Assembly: GCF_030409685.1 (NCBI RefSeq)
Contig: NZ_JAUFQJ010000008.1
Span: 186,001-250,000 of the forward strand
From: Ferruginibacter paludis
GTDB taxonomy: Bacteria; Bacteroidota; Bacteroidia; Chitinophagales; Chitinophagaceae
Length of the DNA stretch: 64,000 nucleotides
Direction: 5' to 3'
The translations under genes were made by a program, and so were the position numbers. Under the pieces are notes generated by a model. It was not told the DNA's origin. It saw only the letters and a list, made by a program, of their open reading frames with translations, and ran no database searches. The number at the start of each line of letters is the position of its first letter. Position 1 is the first letter of the stretch. Positions 1-8,040 of the stretch are shown here, one piece after another.

Positions 1-803
1 GTGGAATAGCGTTTTGTTTTCACCATTTCAAAACCAAATTTATCTTTACGGATAACAAACTCTGCGGTACTAATTACCTGTTCTGCCAAATGTGCCGGAA
101 CAAACAATACACCCTCTCCCCTTGCAATAACAAGGTCGCCCGGCAATACCATAACGTTACCGAGACGGATAGGTGTATTCAATCCCATCAGCACCATTTC
201 TTCTAAAAATGAAGGATGAAAATCACGTACAAATGCGTTAAAACCATCCATCTCTTTTATTTCCTGCAAGTCTCTTGCGGCGCCATTAAAAATCACACCG
301 TTTCCTGATTTACTAAAAATAGAAGTGGCCAGCGTGGAGCCCATCAAAGTACCGCCACCAATCTTTCCAAAACCATCTGCCACATATACGTCTCCTTTTA
401 CCAGTGTTTCAATAGGCCACGAATTGGTATTTCCTTTTCTTCCATCCCGGCTGATTCCCCGTGCTTTGATATTCTTTTCCACATCTGGCCGGCTGGGCAT
501 AAACATAGCCGTTACGGCTCTGCCGATGACAGGTACATCCTCTTTAACCATCTTCCATCCACCTTCAAACTGGTTCACATAACCTTCGTTTTTTAATACG
601 GTCCAGGCATCATCAATATTGATGTGCTTTGCTCTTTCCAGCAAATCATCTGCAACTTTCGGCCGTCCGTCTGCAAAGCGCTCTCCCTTCCATTCTGAAG
701 TAAGAAAAATCAATTCTTCTTTAGACATGGTTTGTGCCATCAAAATGTTGTTACAGCAAACGCTTATAAAAAGAAATACAACAACAGCGGTGATTAATTT
801 CAT
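1..803 (-). CDS. RraA-like exported protein, 3' end outside window
   Basis: About 267 codons are present from an ATG at 803; the C-terminus lies beyond base 1. The N-terminus is a Sec-type signal (short charged start, hydrophobic run, then AQT). The body resembles the RraA/HMG-aldolase fold and is a close paralogue of the next gene upstream: both carry SEWKGERFADGRPKVAD-like and VADGFGK segments, and GAARD matches the RraA metal-binding G-x-x-RD motif. Known RraA homologues are often Mg-dependent 2-keto acid aldolases rather than RNase E inhibitors. An exported aldolase or lyase acting on a sugar-acid product of the enolase-type dehydratase is inferred from context only. It is the last visible gene of the locus, 42 bp after the neighbouring paralogue. 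Confidence 0.85.
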   Translation of the reverse strand, partial: MKLITAVVVFLFISVCCNNILMAQTMSKEELIFLTSEWKGERFADGRPKVADDLLERAKHINIDDAWTVLKNEGYVNQFEGGWKMVKEDVPVIGRAVTAMFMPSRPDVEKNIKARGISRDGRKGNTNSWPIETLVKGDVYVADGFGKIGGGTLMGSTLATSIFSKSGNGVIFNGAARDLQEIKEMDGFNAFVRDFHPSFLEEMVLMGLNTPIRLGNVMVLPGDLVIARGEGVLFVPAHLAEQVISTAEFVIRKDKFGFEMVKTKRYS

Positions 804-845
804 TATTCAATTTTTACAAAATCATTGGGGTAAGTCATGTTAAAA

Positions 846-1781
846 TCAATGTCCCTCTTTTTCAAGATAGGCCTCAATATCTTTTGAAGTAATCGCGAGC
901 TTCTTAGGATATTTAGCAAACCAGGCCCGGAATTCATTTTTTATGGCATCATTCCAATCGCCATGAATTTGCCCGCTGGGATATTTATTTTGTTGCAACA
1001 ACAATCTTTCAAACTCATCTCTTAAGCCGGTCAGTTCAGCATCATGCACAAGCTCTTCTACCAGGAATGCAGGAATGAAAACGACGCCATATTCATTGGC
1101 AAATACTACATCACCCGGAAACACCGTTACCTGGCCAATGCGAATGGGTGCATTGATAGAGGTGGGCGTCATGTCTTTGATGTAAGACGGATCATGTCCT
1201 TTAACCCATGCATTAAACCCTTTGGTATCTTTCAGTTCCTGCATATCTCTTACAGATCCGTAAAAGATAACACCCTTACCGGTTTTGCCCACAATCGCAT
1301 TGCCCAGGCTTGACCCTATCAGCGTACCATCTTTTACTTTTCCAAAACCATCCGCTACATATATATCTCCCTTGGTTAAAATATCAATGGGCCAGATATT
1401 GATGCCACCTTTTTGCGAGCGGCCTTCTGCCCTGCCGGTTTGTTTCACCAGCGAATCAAGGTCGGGCCTGGAAGGCATGAACTGCGCTGTCACTACCCTG
1501 CCCACCATGGTTTCACCCGGCTTTAGAATGATCCAGTCTTTTTCTACCTGGTTGCGAAATCCTTTGTTACCCAAAAAGCCCCAGATCTGTTCCAGTGTAG
1601 CTTCCTGCAAACGTTCCAGGTAAATGTCAGCAACCTTCGGGCGACCATCGGCAAAGCGTTCTCCTTTCCATTGGGCGGTAAGTGCCTTTACATATTCAGG
1701 CGAAGCGCCGATTTGCTGGGCATTTATATAAGTGCTAAAAAACACAAACGCAATGAGTAAAGCTATTTTTTTAGTGATCAT
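846..1781 (-). CDS. RraA-like exported protein
   Basis: 311 aa with an N-terminal signal peptide (cleavage likely after YINAQ, about residue 21). The RraA-type metal and substrate motif GSVRD lies at residues 175-179, followed by FPGDVVFAN at 221-229, the equivalent of the PADVV segment of RraA/HMG aldolases. It is longer than cytoplasmic RraA (about 160-230 aa) because of an N-terminal extension of about 90 residues shared with the adjacent paralogue, so the pair is probably a tandem duplication. It lies downstream of the enolase-superfamily dehydratase on the same strand. A lyase or aldolase acting after that dehydratase is inferred; substrate unknown. An RNase regulator role is unlikely because the protein is exported. 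Confidence 0.85.
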   Translation of the reverse strand: MITKKIALLIAFVFFSTYINAQQIGASPEYVKALTAQWKGERFADGRPKVADIYLERLQEATLEQIWGFLGNKGFRNQVEKDWIILKPGETMVGRVVTAQFMPSRPDLDSLVKQTGRAEGRSQKGGINIWPIDILTKGDIYVADGFGKVKDGTLIGSSLGNAIVGKTGKGVIFYGSVRDMQELKDTKGFNAWVKGHDPSYIKDMTPTSINAPIRIGQVTVFPGDVVFANEYGVVFIPAFLVEELVHDAELTGLRDEFERLLLQQNKYPSGQIHGDWNDAIKNEFRAWFAKYPKKLAITSKDIEAYLEKEGH

Positions 1782-1842
1782 ACATTTTTAAAGTTGAGGA
1801 TAAATAATTTGTTGGCTATGATAATTGCGGCAGGCCGTTCAG

Positions 1843-1870
1843 GTGAGTGGTCAGTTGTGAGTAGTGAGTG
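1843..1870 (-). repeat. Degenerate heptanucleotide repeat, reverse orientation
   Basis: Four consecutive 7-mers: GTGAGTG, GTCAGTT, GTGAGTA, GTGAGTG. They are the reverse complement of the CACTCAC-type heptads at 1936-1970, so the two arrays form a loose inverted pair in the gap between the enolase and RraA genes. Confidence 0.75.
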
Positions 1871-1935
1871 GAGAGCCTTTATCTTGAAATGTCAATAGTA
1901 AATAATCAGTAATGAGGAATTGTTTTGCGTTGTTC

Positions 1936-1970
1936 ACAATTCACCATTCACCACTCACTACTCACCTCTC
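1936..1970 (+). repeat. Degenerate heptanucleotide repeat
   Basis: Five 7-mers in register: ACAATTC, ACCATTC, ACCACTC, ACTACTC, ACCTCTC. The array sits 6 bp beyond the stop codon of the enolase-superfamily gene. The same motif recurs at 5841-5875. It resembles short tandem heptad repeats described in cyanobacteria; function unknown. Confidence 0.8.
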
Positions 1971-1975
1971 CCCAC

Positions 1976-3466
1976 CTAACTAAACAGCCTGTCATGCGAA
2001 CGCAGCTCATTCCACTCAGTTGTCGGTGCAAAAAAACTTTGATCTTTTGGATGCAAATGTTTTTTTACAACTTCTTCATTCAGCTCAATACCCAGGCCTG
2101 GCGCAGACAGCGGCACATTGGCAAAACCTTTTGTAATCAGCTGACGGCCGTCTGTTGTTTTTACCAAACTCTCCCACCAGGGCAAGTCGATAGAATGATG
2201 TTCGAGCGCCAAAAAGTTTTGGGTGGCAGCAGCGCAATGTACATTGGCCATAAACGAAATGGGCGTTCCTGCCTGGTGCATGGCCATGGCAACGCCATGC
2301 TCTTCCGCATAATCGCCGATGCGTTTGGTCTCCAGTAAACCGCCGGAGGTTGACAGATCAGGATGAATGATATCCACCGCGTGGATGTCTATCAATGGTT
2401 TAAAATTCTTTAGTAAATAAATGTCTTCGCCTGTAAGCAACGGTGTCTCTAAGGCATCAGACATGGTTTTCCATTGATCGGTCAGTTGCCAGGAAACGAT
2501 GTCTTCCATCCAGGCAAGACGATATTTTTCCAGCGCCCTTCCCAGGCGTATACCATTGTTCAAATCAAAATGGCCATAGTGATCTGTAGAAAGCGGAATG
2601 TCATATCCTACCATGCCTCTTACATTCTCTACAATTTTGGCCAGTTCCTCCAGCCCCTTTTCGGTAATCTGTATTTGTGTAAACGGATGCAGTGTATTGG
2701 CATACGACATAAAATCACCCTGCCACTGTTTAAGGCTGCCCTTATCCTGCCAGAATTTTTGATTTACCAATGTGCCCGGAATGTCTTTCAATTCATCAAT
2801 GGATACATCCATTTTAAGCCAGGTATAGCCCTGCTCTTCCGTGCGGTATTTAATCAGTTTGATTTGTTCTTCTCTTGAATTGGCTTCCGGTGTATCTGCG
2901 TACAATCTTATTTTATCGCGATATCTGCCACCCAATAATTGCCATGCCGGCACGTTCAATGCTTTGCCGCAAATATCCCACAACGCCATTTCTACTCCGC
3001 ATACACCACCCGCCTGGCGTGACTGCCCGCCAAATTGTTTGACGGTTTTAAATATCATTTCAACATTACATGGATTCAACCCGAGGATACGACTTTTTAG
3101 CATCAATGCATACCGGGGATCGGCGCCATCCCTTACTTCTCCCAATCCATAAATGCCCTGGTTGGTATCAATGCGGATGATGGCCGTACCTCCTAACACT
3201 GTGGTAAGACAATACCGGAGGTCCGTAATTTTCAAATCAGACGGACTGGATGACCGGCTTACTTTGGCTGTGGTTTGGGCAATGGTATCAGCGATGGGCA
3301 GGCCCATCATTCCAGCCAATGATATACCGCCGATGGCTGTTTTCTTTAAAAAATTACGCCTGTCTTTTTTTGTAGATGGATGGTCGATTTCTGATTGGGT
3401 ATGCAGGGCTTCCTGCGTTTCAAGTACTTTGTTCTTTTCAGCAATTTGTGTGAGTATACTTTTCAT
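1976..3466 (-). CDS. Enolase-superfamily (mandelate racemase/sugar-acid dehydratase) protein, Tat signal
   Basis: 496 aa. A twin-arginine motif DRRNFLKK at residues 35-42 followed by a hydrophobic stretch indicates Tat export of a folded, metal-loaded enzyme; about 35 residues precede it, longer than usual. The enolase-superfamily barrel follows: LKMD at 217-220, predicted Mg ligands D295 (STDHYGH), E321 (WMED) and E347 (GED), catalytic His397 in MHQAGTP, and E422. This pattern is closest to galactonate/mannonate-type dehydratases, so dehydration of a sugar acid to a 2-keto-3-deoxy acid is likely; the substrate cannot be read from sequence. Two exported RraA-like proteins lie downstream. A 200 bp gap with a 14-bp palindrome separates it from lutC, so it may have its own promoter. 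Confidence 0.88.
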   Translation of the reverse strand: MKSILTQIAEKNKVLETQEALHTQSEIDHPSTKKDRRNFLKKTAIGGISLAGMMGLPIADTIAQTTAKVSRSSSPSDLKITDLRYCLTTVLGGTAIIRIDTNQGIYGLGEVRDGADPRYALMLKSRILGLNPCNVEMIFKTVKQFGGQSRQAGGVCGVEMALWDICGKALNVPAWQLLGGRYRDKIRLYADTPEANSREEQIKLIKYRTEEQGYTWLKMDVSIDELKDIPGTLVNQKFWQDKGSLKQWQGDFMSYANTLHPFTQIQITEKGLEELAKIVENVRGMVGYDIPLSTDHYGHFDLNNGIRLGRALEKYRLAWMEDIVSWQLTDQWKTMSDALETPLLTGEDIYLLKNFKPLIDIHAVDIIHPDLSTSGGLLETKRIGDYAEEHGVAMAMHQAGTPISFMANVHCAAATQNFLALEHHSIDLPWWESLVKTTDGRQLITKGFANVPLSAPGLGIELNEEVVKKHLHPKDQSFFAPTTEWNELRSHDRLFS

Positions 3467-3548
3467 ACAGCGTTAATTTCAATTTGAACCTATTAAAAAG
3501 TTCGGTTACAATGATTGATACAAGCAAAAGAGAGCGAGGGCTGCTGCG

Positions 3549-3562
3549 TTAGTGATCACTAA
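3549..3562. promoter_or_regulatory. Perfect 14-bp palindrome, candidate operator
   Basis: TTAGTGATCACTAA is a perfect palindrome in the gap between lutC and the dehydratase gene, 83 bp upstream of the dehydratase start. Its TNGT...ACNA form is compatible with a GntR-family operator, but no GntR gene is visible in the window. Confidence 0.4.
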
Positions 3563-3667
3563 GTGTGATGAAAGAAAAGTGAAATCAGCAAGCCATGCTT
3601 CCTGATTTAAAGATAGTTTTTTGTTTTAGTTTGACATGCATAAACGCTGCATATATTTTATCTGTTC

Positions 3668-4252
3668 CTACGCTAAAATAAACACAGTCATAGTTTTAGG
3701 ACCATGGGCGCCCAACACCAATGATTGCTCAATGTCAGCCGTTTTAGATGGGCCGGCAATAAAGGTTCCGAAGCCATAGCTTGTTCCGGCTATTTGTTCA
3801 TATGCCTGGTGCATGGTGGGTACAATAGTATTTTTGTCGATGATTGCCACCAGGTGCTGGCAGATAAATGGCAGGACTCTTTCCTGCAGTATGGCTTCAG
3901 TAACCCATACAGCGCCGTTTTCGGCCACACCGAAATGTGCTTTGATGATGGCTACATCTACATCATTCAATAAATGCGGATCATCACCCTGCTGATACAA
4001 TGTGGCATAGTCGTTCAGTTCCGGAAGAACGGAAATAATCCTGGACGCATCTGCAAATTGTGCTTTCAACACTTCTATGATAGCTGCCACGTTTTGTACG
4101 GCATGCACATTGCCACCAATCGCCTTCAATACCGTTTTAAATTTTTCAACCACGTCAGCAAATGGCTGCACGAAATTTTCCACGTCAGGCAACGCAATTA
4201 GAGAAGGCTGATTTGCTTTTATACCGGATAATATTTTTTCTCTGCTGCTCAT
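3668..4252 (-). CDS. lutC: Lactate utilization protein C (LUD domain)
   Basis: 194 aa, a stand-alone LUD (DUF162) domain of the LutC/YkgG family: MSSREKILSGIK start, then HFGVAENGAVWV and FIAGPSKTADIEQSLVLGAHGP, the conserved LUD core near the C-terminus. LutABC oxidises L-lactate to pyruvate at the membrane. It starts 6 bp after the lutB stop, so the two are translationally close. In this locus it would consume lactate formed from rhamnose-derived lactaldehyde. Length is normal for the family (about 190-240 aa). Confidence 0.93.
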   Translation of the reverse strand: MSSREKILSGIKANQPSLIALPDVENFVQPFADVVEKFKTVLKAIGGNVHAVQNVAAIIEVLKAQFADASRIISVLPELNDYATLYQQGDDPHLLNDVDVAIIKAHFGVAENGAVWVTEAILQERVLPFICQHLVAIIDKNTIVPTMHQAYEQIAGTSYGFGTFIAGPSKTADIEQSLVLGAHGPKTMTVFILA

Positions 4253-4258
4253 ATTTTT

Positions 4259-5641
4259 CTATCCCTTTTTTTCCCTGTTCTTTTTATACCATTCCCCAAA
4301 AGATTCTTTTGGCGGTGCCGGCATATCCCTGTGTTTATACCAGGCATTCAATTTATTATTTACCATAAAGGGAAAGTGTTTGATTACCCAGCGGCCCATT
4401 TTACCTGCGAACCTGTAAATACCAGGACTGGCCAGGGTTGAAGCCATACCCTGCATGGCGATTTTTTTTGCGGTGGGTGCATAACCATCTTTCACCAGCA
4501 CCTGTCGCCATTTATATAACTGTTGATGAATATCAATTTTCACAGGGCATACATTGCTGCAGCTGCCACATAAGGTAGAGGCAAACGGAAGGTCTGCATA
4601 GTCCTTCATATCCAGGTTAGGCGCTAATATGGAACCAATGGGCCCGGCAATGGCGGTGTGGTAACTATGACCGCCGCTTCTTCTGTATACCGGGCAGGTA
4701 TTGAAACAAGCCGCACAACGAATACACTTTAATGAGTTGCGAAAATCTTCCCGACCCAATTGCCTGCTGCGGCCATTGTCAACTATCACGATGTGCAACG
4801 TCTGGCCTTTGCGAGGTTGCAGGAAATGACTGCTGTAGGTAGTAATCGGCTGACCCGTTGCGCTCCTGGTAAGAAGGCGCAGGAACACACCAAGGTGCTT
4901 TTGCAGCGGAATAATTTTTTCAATGCCCATACAGGCAATGTGTACATCTGCCAGGTGGGCGCCCATGTCGGCATTGCCTTCATTGGTACACACCACAAAC
5001 TCCCCTGTTTCTGCTACGGCAAAGTTTACGCCTGTGATGGCAGCACGCCGGGTTAAAAATTTTTCTCTTAAATGTTCTCTTGCAGCACCTGTTAAAAATT
5101 GCGGATCTGCATTGCCTTTCGGCGTGCCGAGGTATTGATGAAATAGTTCACCTATCTCTTCTTTTTTCCAATGGATACAGGGCAATACAATATGGCTGGG
5201 TGCTTCGTCTGCCAGTTGCACGATGCGCTCGCCTAAATCCGTGTCCACCACATCAACGCCCACTGATTTTAAATAATTATTTAGATGGCATTCTTCCGTC
5301 AACATGGATTTGCTTTTAACTATCCGGTTAATGTTATTTTGTTGTAAAATAGAATGCACAATCTGGTTGTGTTCTTTGTCATCTGCAGCCCAATGTACAG
5401 TGATGCCGTTTTGCTGCGCATTTTTTTCAAATTGCAGCAGGTAATCATGTAAGTTACTCAGCACATTATTTTTTATTTGCGATGCGGTTTCCCTCAGGGC
5501 TTCCCATTCGGGCACAATGTGTACGGCCTTATCCCGCTTTTGCCTTACAAACCATAATGTTTCATCATGCCAGTCAACCCTTGCTTCATCCACATTGAAT
5601 GCGGCTGCGAGTGTTGCATGATCTTTATTGTTGTGCTCCAT
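4259..5641 (-). CDS. lutB: Iron-sulfur lactate oxidase subunit LutB
   Basis: 460 aa counted from the ATG at 5641. An upstream TTG at 5662 would add seven residues, but it lies in a heptad repeat, so the ATG is preferred. Residues about 60-300 form a LUD domain (GVNFAVAETGEFVVCTNEGN). Two [4Fe-4S] motifs follow: CIRCAACFNTCP (C306, C309, C312, C316) and CGSCSNVCP (C358, C361, C365). The C-terminal DUF3390-like tail is present. It is the electron-transfer and catalytic subunit of the LutABC complex. A 225 bp gap holding heptad repeats separates it from lutA, unusual for a lut operon. Confidence 0.94.
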   Translation of the reverse strand: MEHNNKDHATLAAAFNVDEARVDWHDETLWFVRQKRDKAVHIVPEWEALRETASQIKNNVLSNLHDYLLQFEKNAQQNGITVHWAADDKEHNQIVHSILQQNNINRIVKSKSMLTEECHLNNYLKSVGVDVVDTDLGERIVQLADEAPSHIVLPCIHWKKEEIGELFHQYLGTPKGNADPQFLTGAAREHLREKFLTRRAAITGVNFAVAETGEFVVCTNEGNADMGAHLADVHIACMGIEKIIPLQKHLGVFLRLLTRSATGQPITTYSSHFLQPRKGQTLHIVIVDNGRSRQLGREDFRNSLKCIRCAACFNTCPVYRRSGGHSYHTAIAGPIGSILAPNLDMKDYADLPFASTLCGSCSNVCPVKIDIHQQLYKWRQVLVKDGYAPTAKKIAMQGMASTLASPGIYRFAGKMGRWVIKHFPFMVNNKLNAWYKHRDMPAPPKESFGEWYKKNREKKG

Positions 5642-5651
5642 CTTTTTTAAA

Positions 5652-5679
5652 TCAAAAGTCAAAATTCAAAAGTCAAAAT
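5652..5679 (+). repeat. Heptanucleotide repeat, TCAAAAG/TCAAAAT type
   Basis: Four 7-mers in perfect register (TCAAAAG, TCAAAAT, TCAAAAG, TCAAAAT) just upstream of the lutB ATG. Same period as the arrays at 1843, 1936 and 5841 but a different base sequence. Confidence 0.75.
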
Positions 5680-5840
5680 TGGTTGTCTGCTAACTTGAAA
5701 AGCTTTCACTGTTCCGGTTACTCTACTTCGCTTTGGTAAAAGTTCAGCAATGAAAAAATGTACAAGAGTGCGACGCCAATGAAGTACCACAAAGCTTCTC
5801 AGCCCGGACAAAAAAACAAAATTATCTGCTTCAAAAATTC

Positions 5841-5875
5841 ACAATTCACCACTCACAATTCACCAATCACAACTG
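5841..5875 (+). repeat. Degenerate heptanucleotide repeat overlapping the lutA stop
   Basis: Five 7-mers: ACAATTC, ACCACTC, ACAATTC, ACCAATC, ACAACTG. The last two run into the lutA stop codon (5867-5869), so the repeat forms the 3' end of the reading frame and may have replaced the original C-terminus. Confidence 0.75.
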
Positions 5876-6604
5876 GCTGTTCAAAATCTCCGCAATATGC
5901 TTCACCTCTACCTTGCTTTTTTGTCTTTTTAAAATGCCTTCCATATGCATGAGACAACTCATGTCGGCGGCGGTGATAAACTCTGTGCCGTGATCTATGT
6001 GATCCGCTACCCTGTCCTTACCCATCTTGGCACTTACGGCTTCTTCAAAAACACAGAAGGTGCCGCCGAAACCGCAGCATTCATCCGGCCTGCTGAGCTG
6101 CACCAGTTCCACACCTTTTACCATCTGCAATAATTTGCCCGGCTTTGAAAACGGTGCCGCTACCAGCTCACTCATCTGCGAAATCTTCAATCCCCTTTGC
6201 CCGTGGCAACTCTGGTGCATGCTTACTTTGTGCGGAAAGCTGGCATCCAGTTTTTCTACCTTTAGTACATCCACCAAAAATTCTGTGAGTTCGTATACTC
6301 TTTTACGGATGCCGGTTGCTGCCGCTTCATCGTGTTCATCGTGCAAATGTTCTTTGATGTGCAGCGTGCAACTTCCGGAGGGGCAAACAATATAATCCAA
6401 GTTGGCAAAATTTTTTACAAAGAGTTCATCGCAACCTTTGGTGAGGTGTTCAAAGCCAGAATTGGCCATGGGTTGCCCGCAACAGGTTTGGTTGGGCGGA
6501 TAAACCACTTCCACGCCCAATTTTTCCAGCAACTGCAATGTTGCGATGGCTACCTGCGGATAAAACTGATCAACATAACATGGAATAAAAAGACCTGCCT
6601 TCAT
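5867..6604 (-). CDS. lutA: Lactate utilization protein A (CCG-domain Fe-S protein)
   Basis: 245 aa with the two cysteine-rich (CCG) domains of the LutA/GlpC/HdrB family: CCGQ at residues 41-44 with CPSGSC near 74-79, then SCHGQRG near 132-138 and ECCGFGG at 175-181. These bind an Fe-S cluster and pass electrons from lactate. The ATG overlaps the stop of the upstream kinase gene (ATGA, 4 bp), so it is translationally coupled to sugar phosphorylation, which supports lactate as the end product of this pathway. Confidence 0.93.
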   Translation of the reverse strand: MKAGLFIPCYVDQFYPQVAIATLQLLEKLGVEVVYPPNQTCCGQPMANSGFEHLTKGCDELFVKNFANLDYIVCPSGSCTLHIKEHLHDEHDEAAATGIRKRVYELTEFLVDVLKVEKLDASFPHKVSMHQSCHGQRGLKISQMSELVAAPFSKPGKLLQMVKGVELVQLSRPDECCGFGGTFCVFEEAVSAKMGKDRVADHIDHGTEFITAADMSCLMHMEGILKRQKSKVEVKHIAEILNSQL

Positions 6605-7980
6605 AAAAAAACATTGTTGGTATTGGTGTACAATTTTAGTTCAATAATGTCAGACGGCAAAGGTTTGTTGTTCCAATGGGCGTGCATTACCAATGCAGCG
6701 CCCAACGAAGAAGCCTGCGCAACAGAAGCGGCGAAAATTTCGATGTGAGGAAATGCATTTGCAAGCAGGTGCATGTACACCACATTTTTGCTGAAGCCTC
6801 CATCTACAAAAATTCTTTTGATAGTATCCTGTAAAACCAGGTTAGTGGACTGCACCTGCTGTTGTATTAAATCAAAAATAAACTGGTGATAAGCTGCTTC
6901 GAACGAATCAAAATCGGTCAATGTTCGTTCACCAAAATGGGAAGCTGCCACCATGCCTGCGTTGCCTGGCTGCGGATTGTCTGTTTGATCTGTTCTGTAA
7001 TAAATAAAAGCAGGATTGTATTCTACGCCGGTAAAATAATTAACGGGCTGATTGAAATGTTCCGCCAGTCTTTTTGTTTGTTGCTCGTGCTCGTAGCCGG
7101 CAAACAGCCTGCTGGCTTTTACGCTTTTGCCCTGGTAGGTAAGATAGCAAAGACAGTCCTGGAGCAATTCTTCTTCACTGAGCGGTTCGTTGTTAAATGG
7201 ATTTAAACTGATGCACCAGGTACCGGTGGATAATAAAATAAACGGTTCCTGGAAGGCTGCCAGGTATGGAATCAATGCGGCAGAACTATCATGTAATCCA
7301 ATGCCAACGGGGATTGTAGTGTTTACATACCCTGCTATTGCATCAGCGTTAACTACCGGCGGCAGTTTGGTATCTATGCTTTCTTCGTGTACCCATTGAT
7401 GGTATTGATTCTTTTCAAAGTTCCACAAATTGGTGTGACAACCGATGCTGGTGATGTCTGCACATAATTTATTGGTCAAAATAAAACTTAGGTATTGCGG
7501 CAAATGCAGGGCATATTTGATGCGGGCAAAGTCTGCAGGCTTTTCATATTTTAAACGATACAACTGCATGCCGGAATTCAAATTACCCAACACGGGGGAA
7601 GCCGTTTGTTTTGCCACCAGGCTTTCTCCACCATAAGTTTCATAAAACTGTTGTTGTAGTTGCGGATCAAACGGCTTAAGATAATTGTATAAAGGCAGGC
7701 ACACATTCAACGCTTCATCCAGGTAAACAAAGCTGGCACCATAGGCGGAAAAATTGATTGCTTTGACATTAAATTTTTCGTTGTGTAGTAAGGCTTCGAA
7801 AGCTTCTTTGATCCATTTAGTCAGAGCCTGTACATCCTCGCATTCAAAGCCATCTTCATCTTTGATTTCTGCAAACTGTTTACTTGTTTCCTGCGCCAGC
7901 TGATAATGTTCATCAAATAACAATAACTTTTTATTGGTTTTGCCGATGTCGAAGATTGCTATGACGTTTTGTTTATCCAT
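6601..7980 (-). CDS. rhaB: FGGY-family carbohydrate kinase, probable L-rhamnulokinase
   Basis: 459 aa FGGY kinase. The N-terminal phosphate-binding loop FDIGKTNKKLL (residues 10-20) is the D-x-G-K/T-x-x motif of rhamnulo- and fuculokinases; the C-terminal ATPase motif VDGGFSKN is present. It would phosphorylate L-rhamnulose at C1. Assignment to rhamnulose rather than fuculose rests on neighbours: isomerase 60 bp upstream, mutarotase, RhaT and bifunctional aldolase. Length is typical. Its 3' end overlaps lutA by 4 bp. Confidence 0.87.
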   Translation of the reverse strand: MDKQNVIAIFDIGKTNKKLLLFDEHYQLAQETSKQFAEIKDEDGFECEDVQALTKWIKEAFEALLHNEKFNVKAINFSAYGASFVYLDEALNVCLPLYNYLKPFDPQLQQQFYETYGGESLVAKQTASPVLGNLNSGMQLYRLKYEKPADFARIKYALHLPQYLSFILTNKLCADITSIGCHTNLWNFEKNQYHQWVHEESIDTKLPPVVNADAIAGYVNTTIPVGIGLHDSSAALIPYLAAFQEPFILLSTGTWCISLNPFNNEPLSEEELLQDCLCYLTYQGKSVKASRLFAGYEHEQQTKRLAEHFNQPVNYFTGVEYNPAFIYYRTDQTDNPQPGNAGMVAASHFGERTLTDFDSFEAAYHQFIFDLIQQQVQSTNLVLQDTIKRIFVDGGFSKNVVYMHLLANAFPHIEIFAASVAQASSLGAALVMHAHWNNKPLPSDIIELKLYTNTNNVFL

Positions 7981-8040
7981 TTATTCGTACAGCTCTTTAA
8001 TTCATTTAACAACATTTGTTCAACAGAGAATACCAGGGCT

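Noticed and set aside
846..1781. RraA-like proteins as RNase E regulators
   Set aside because: Both copies carry export signals and belong to the wider RraA/aldolase family, so a cytosolic RNase role is unlikely.
1843..5875. Heptad arrays as CRISPR
   Set aside because: The unit is 7 bp without spacers and no cas genes are present.
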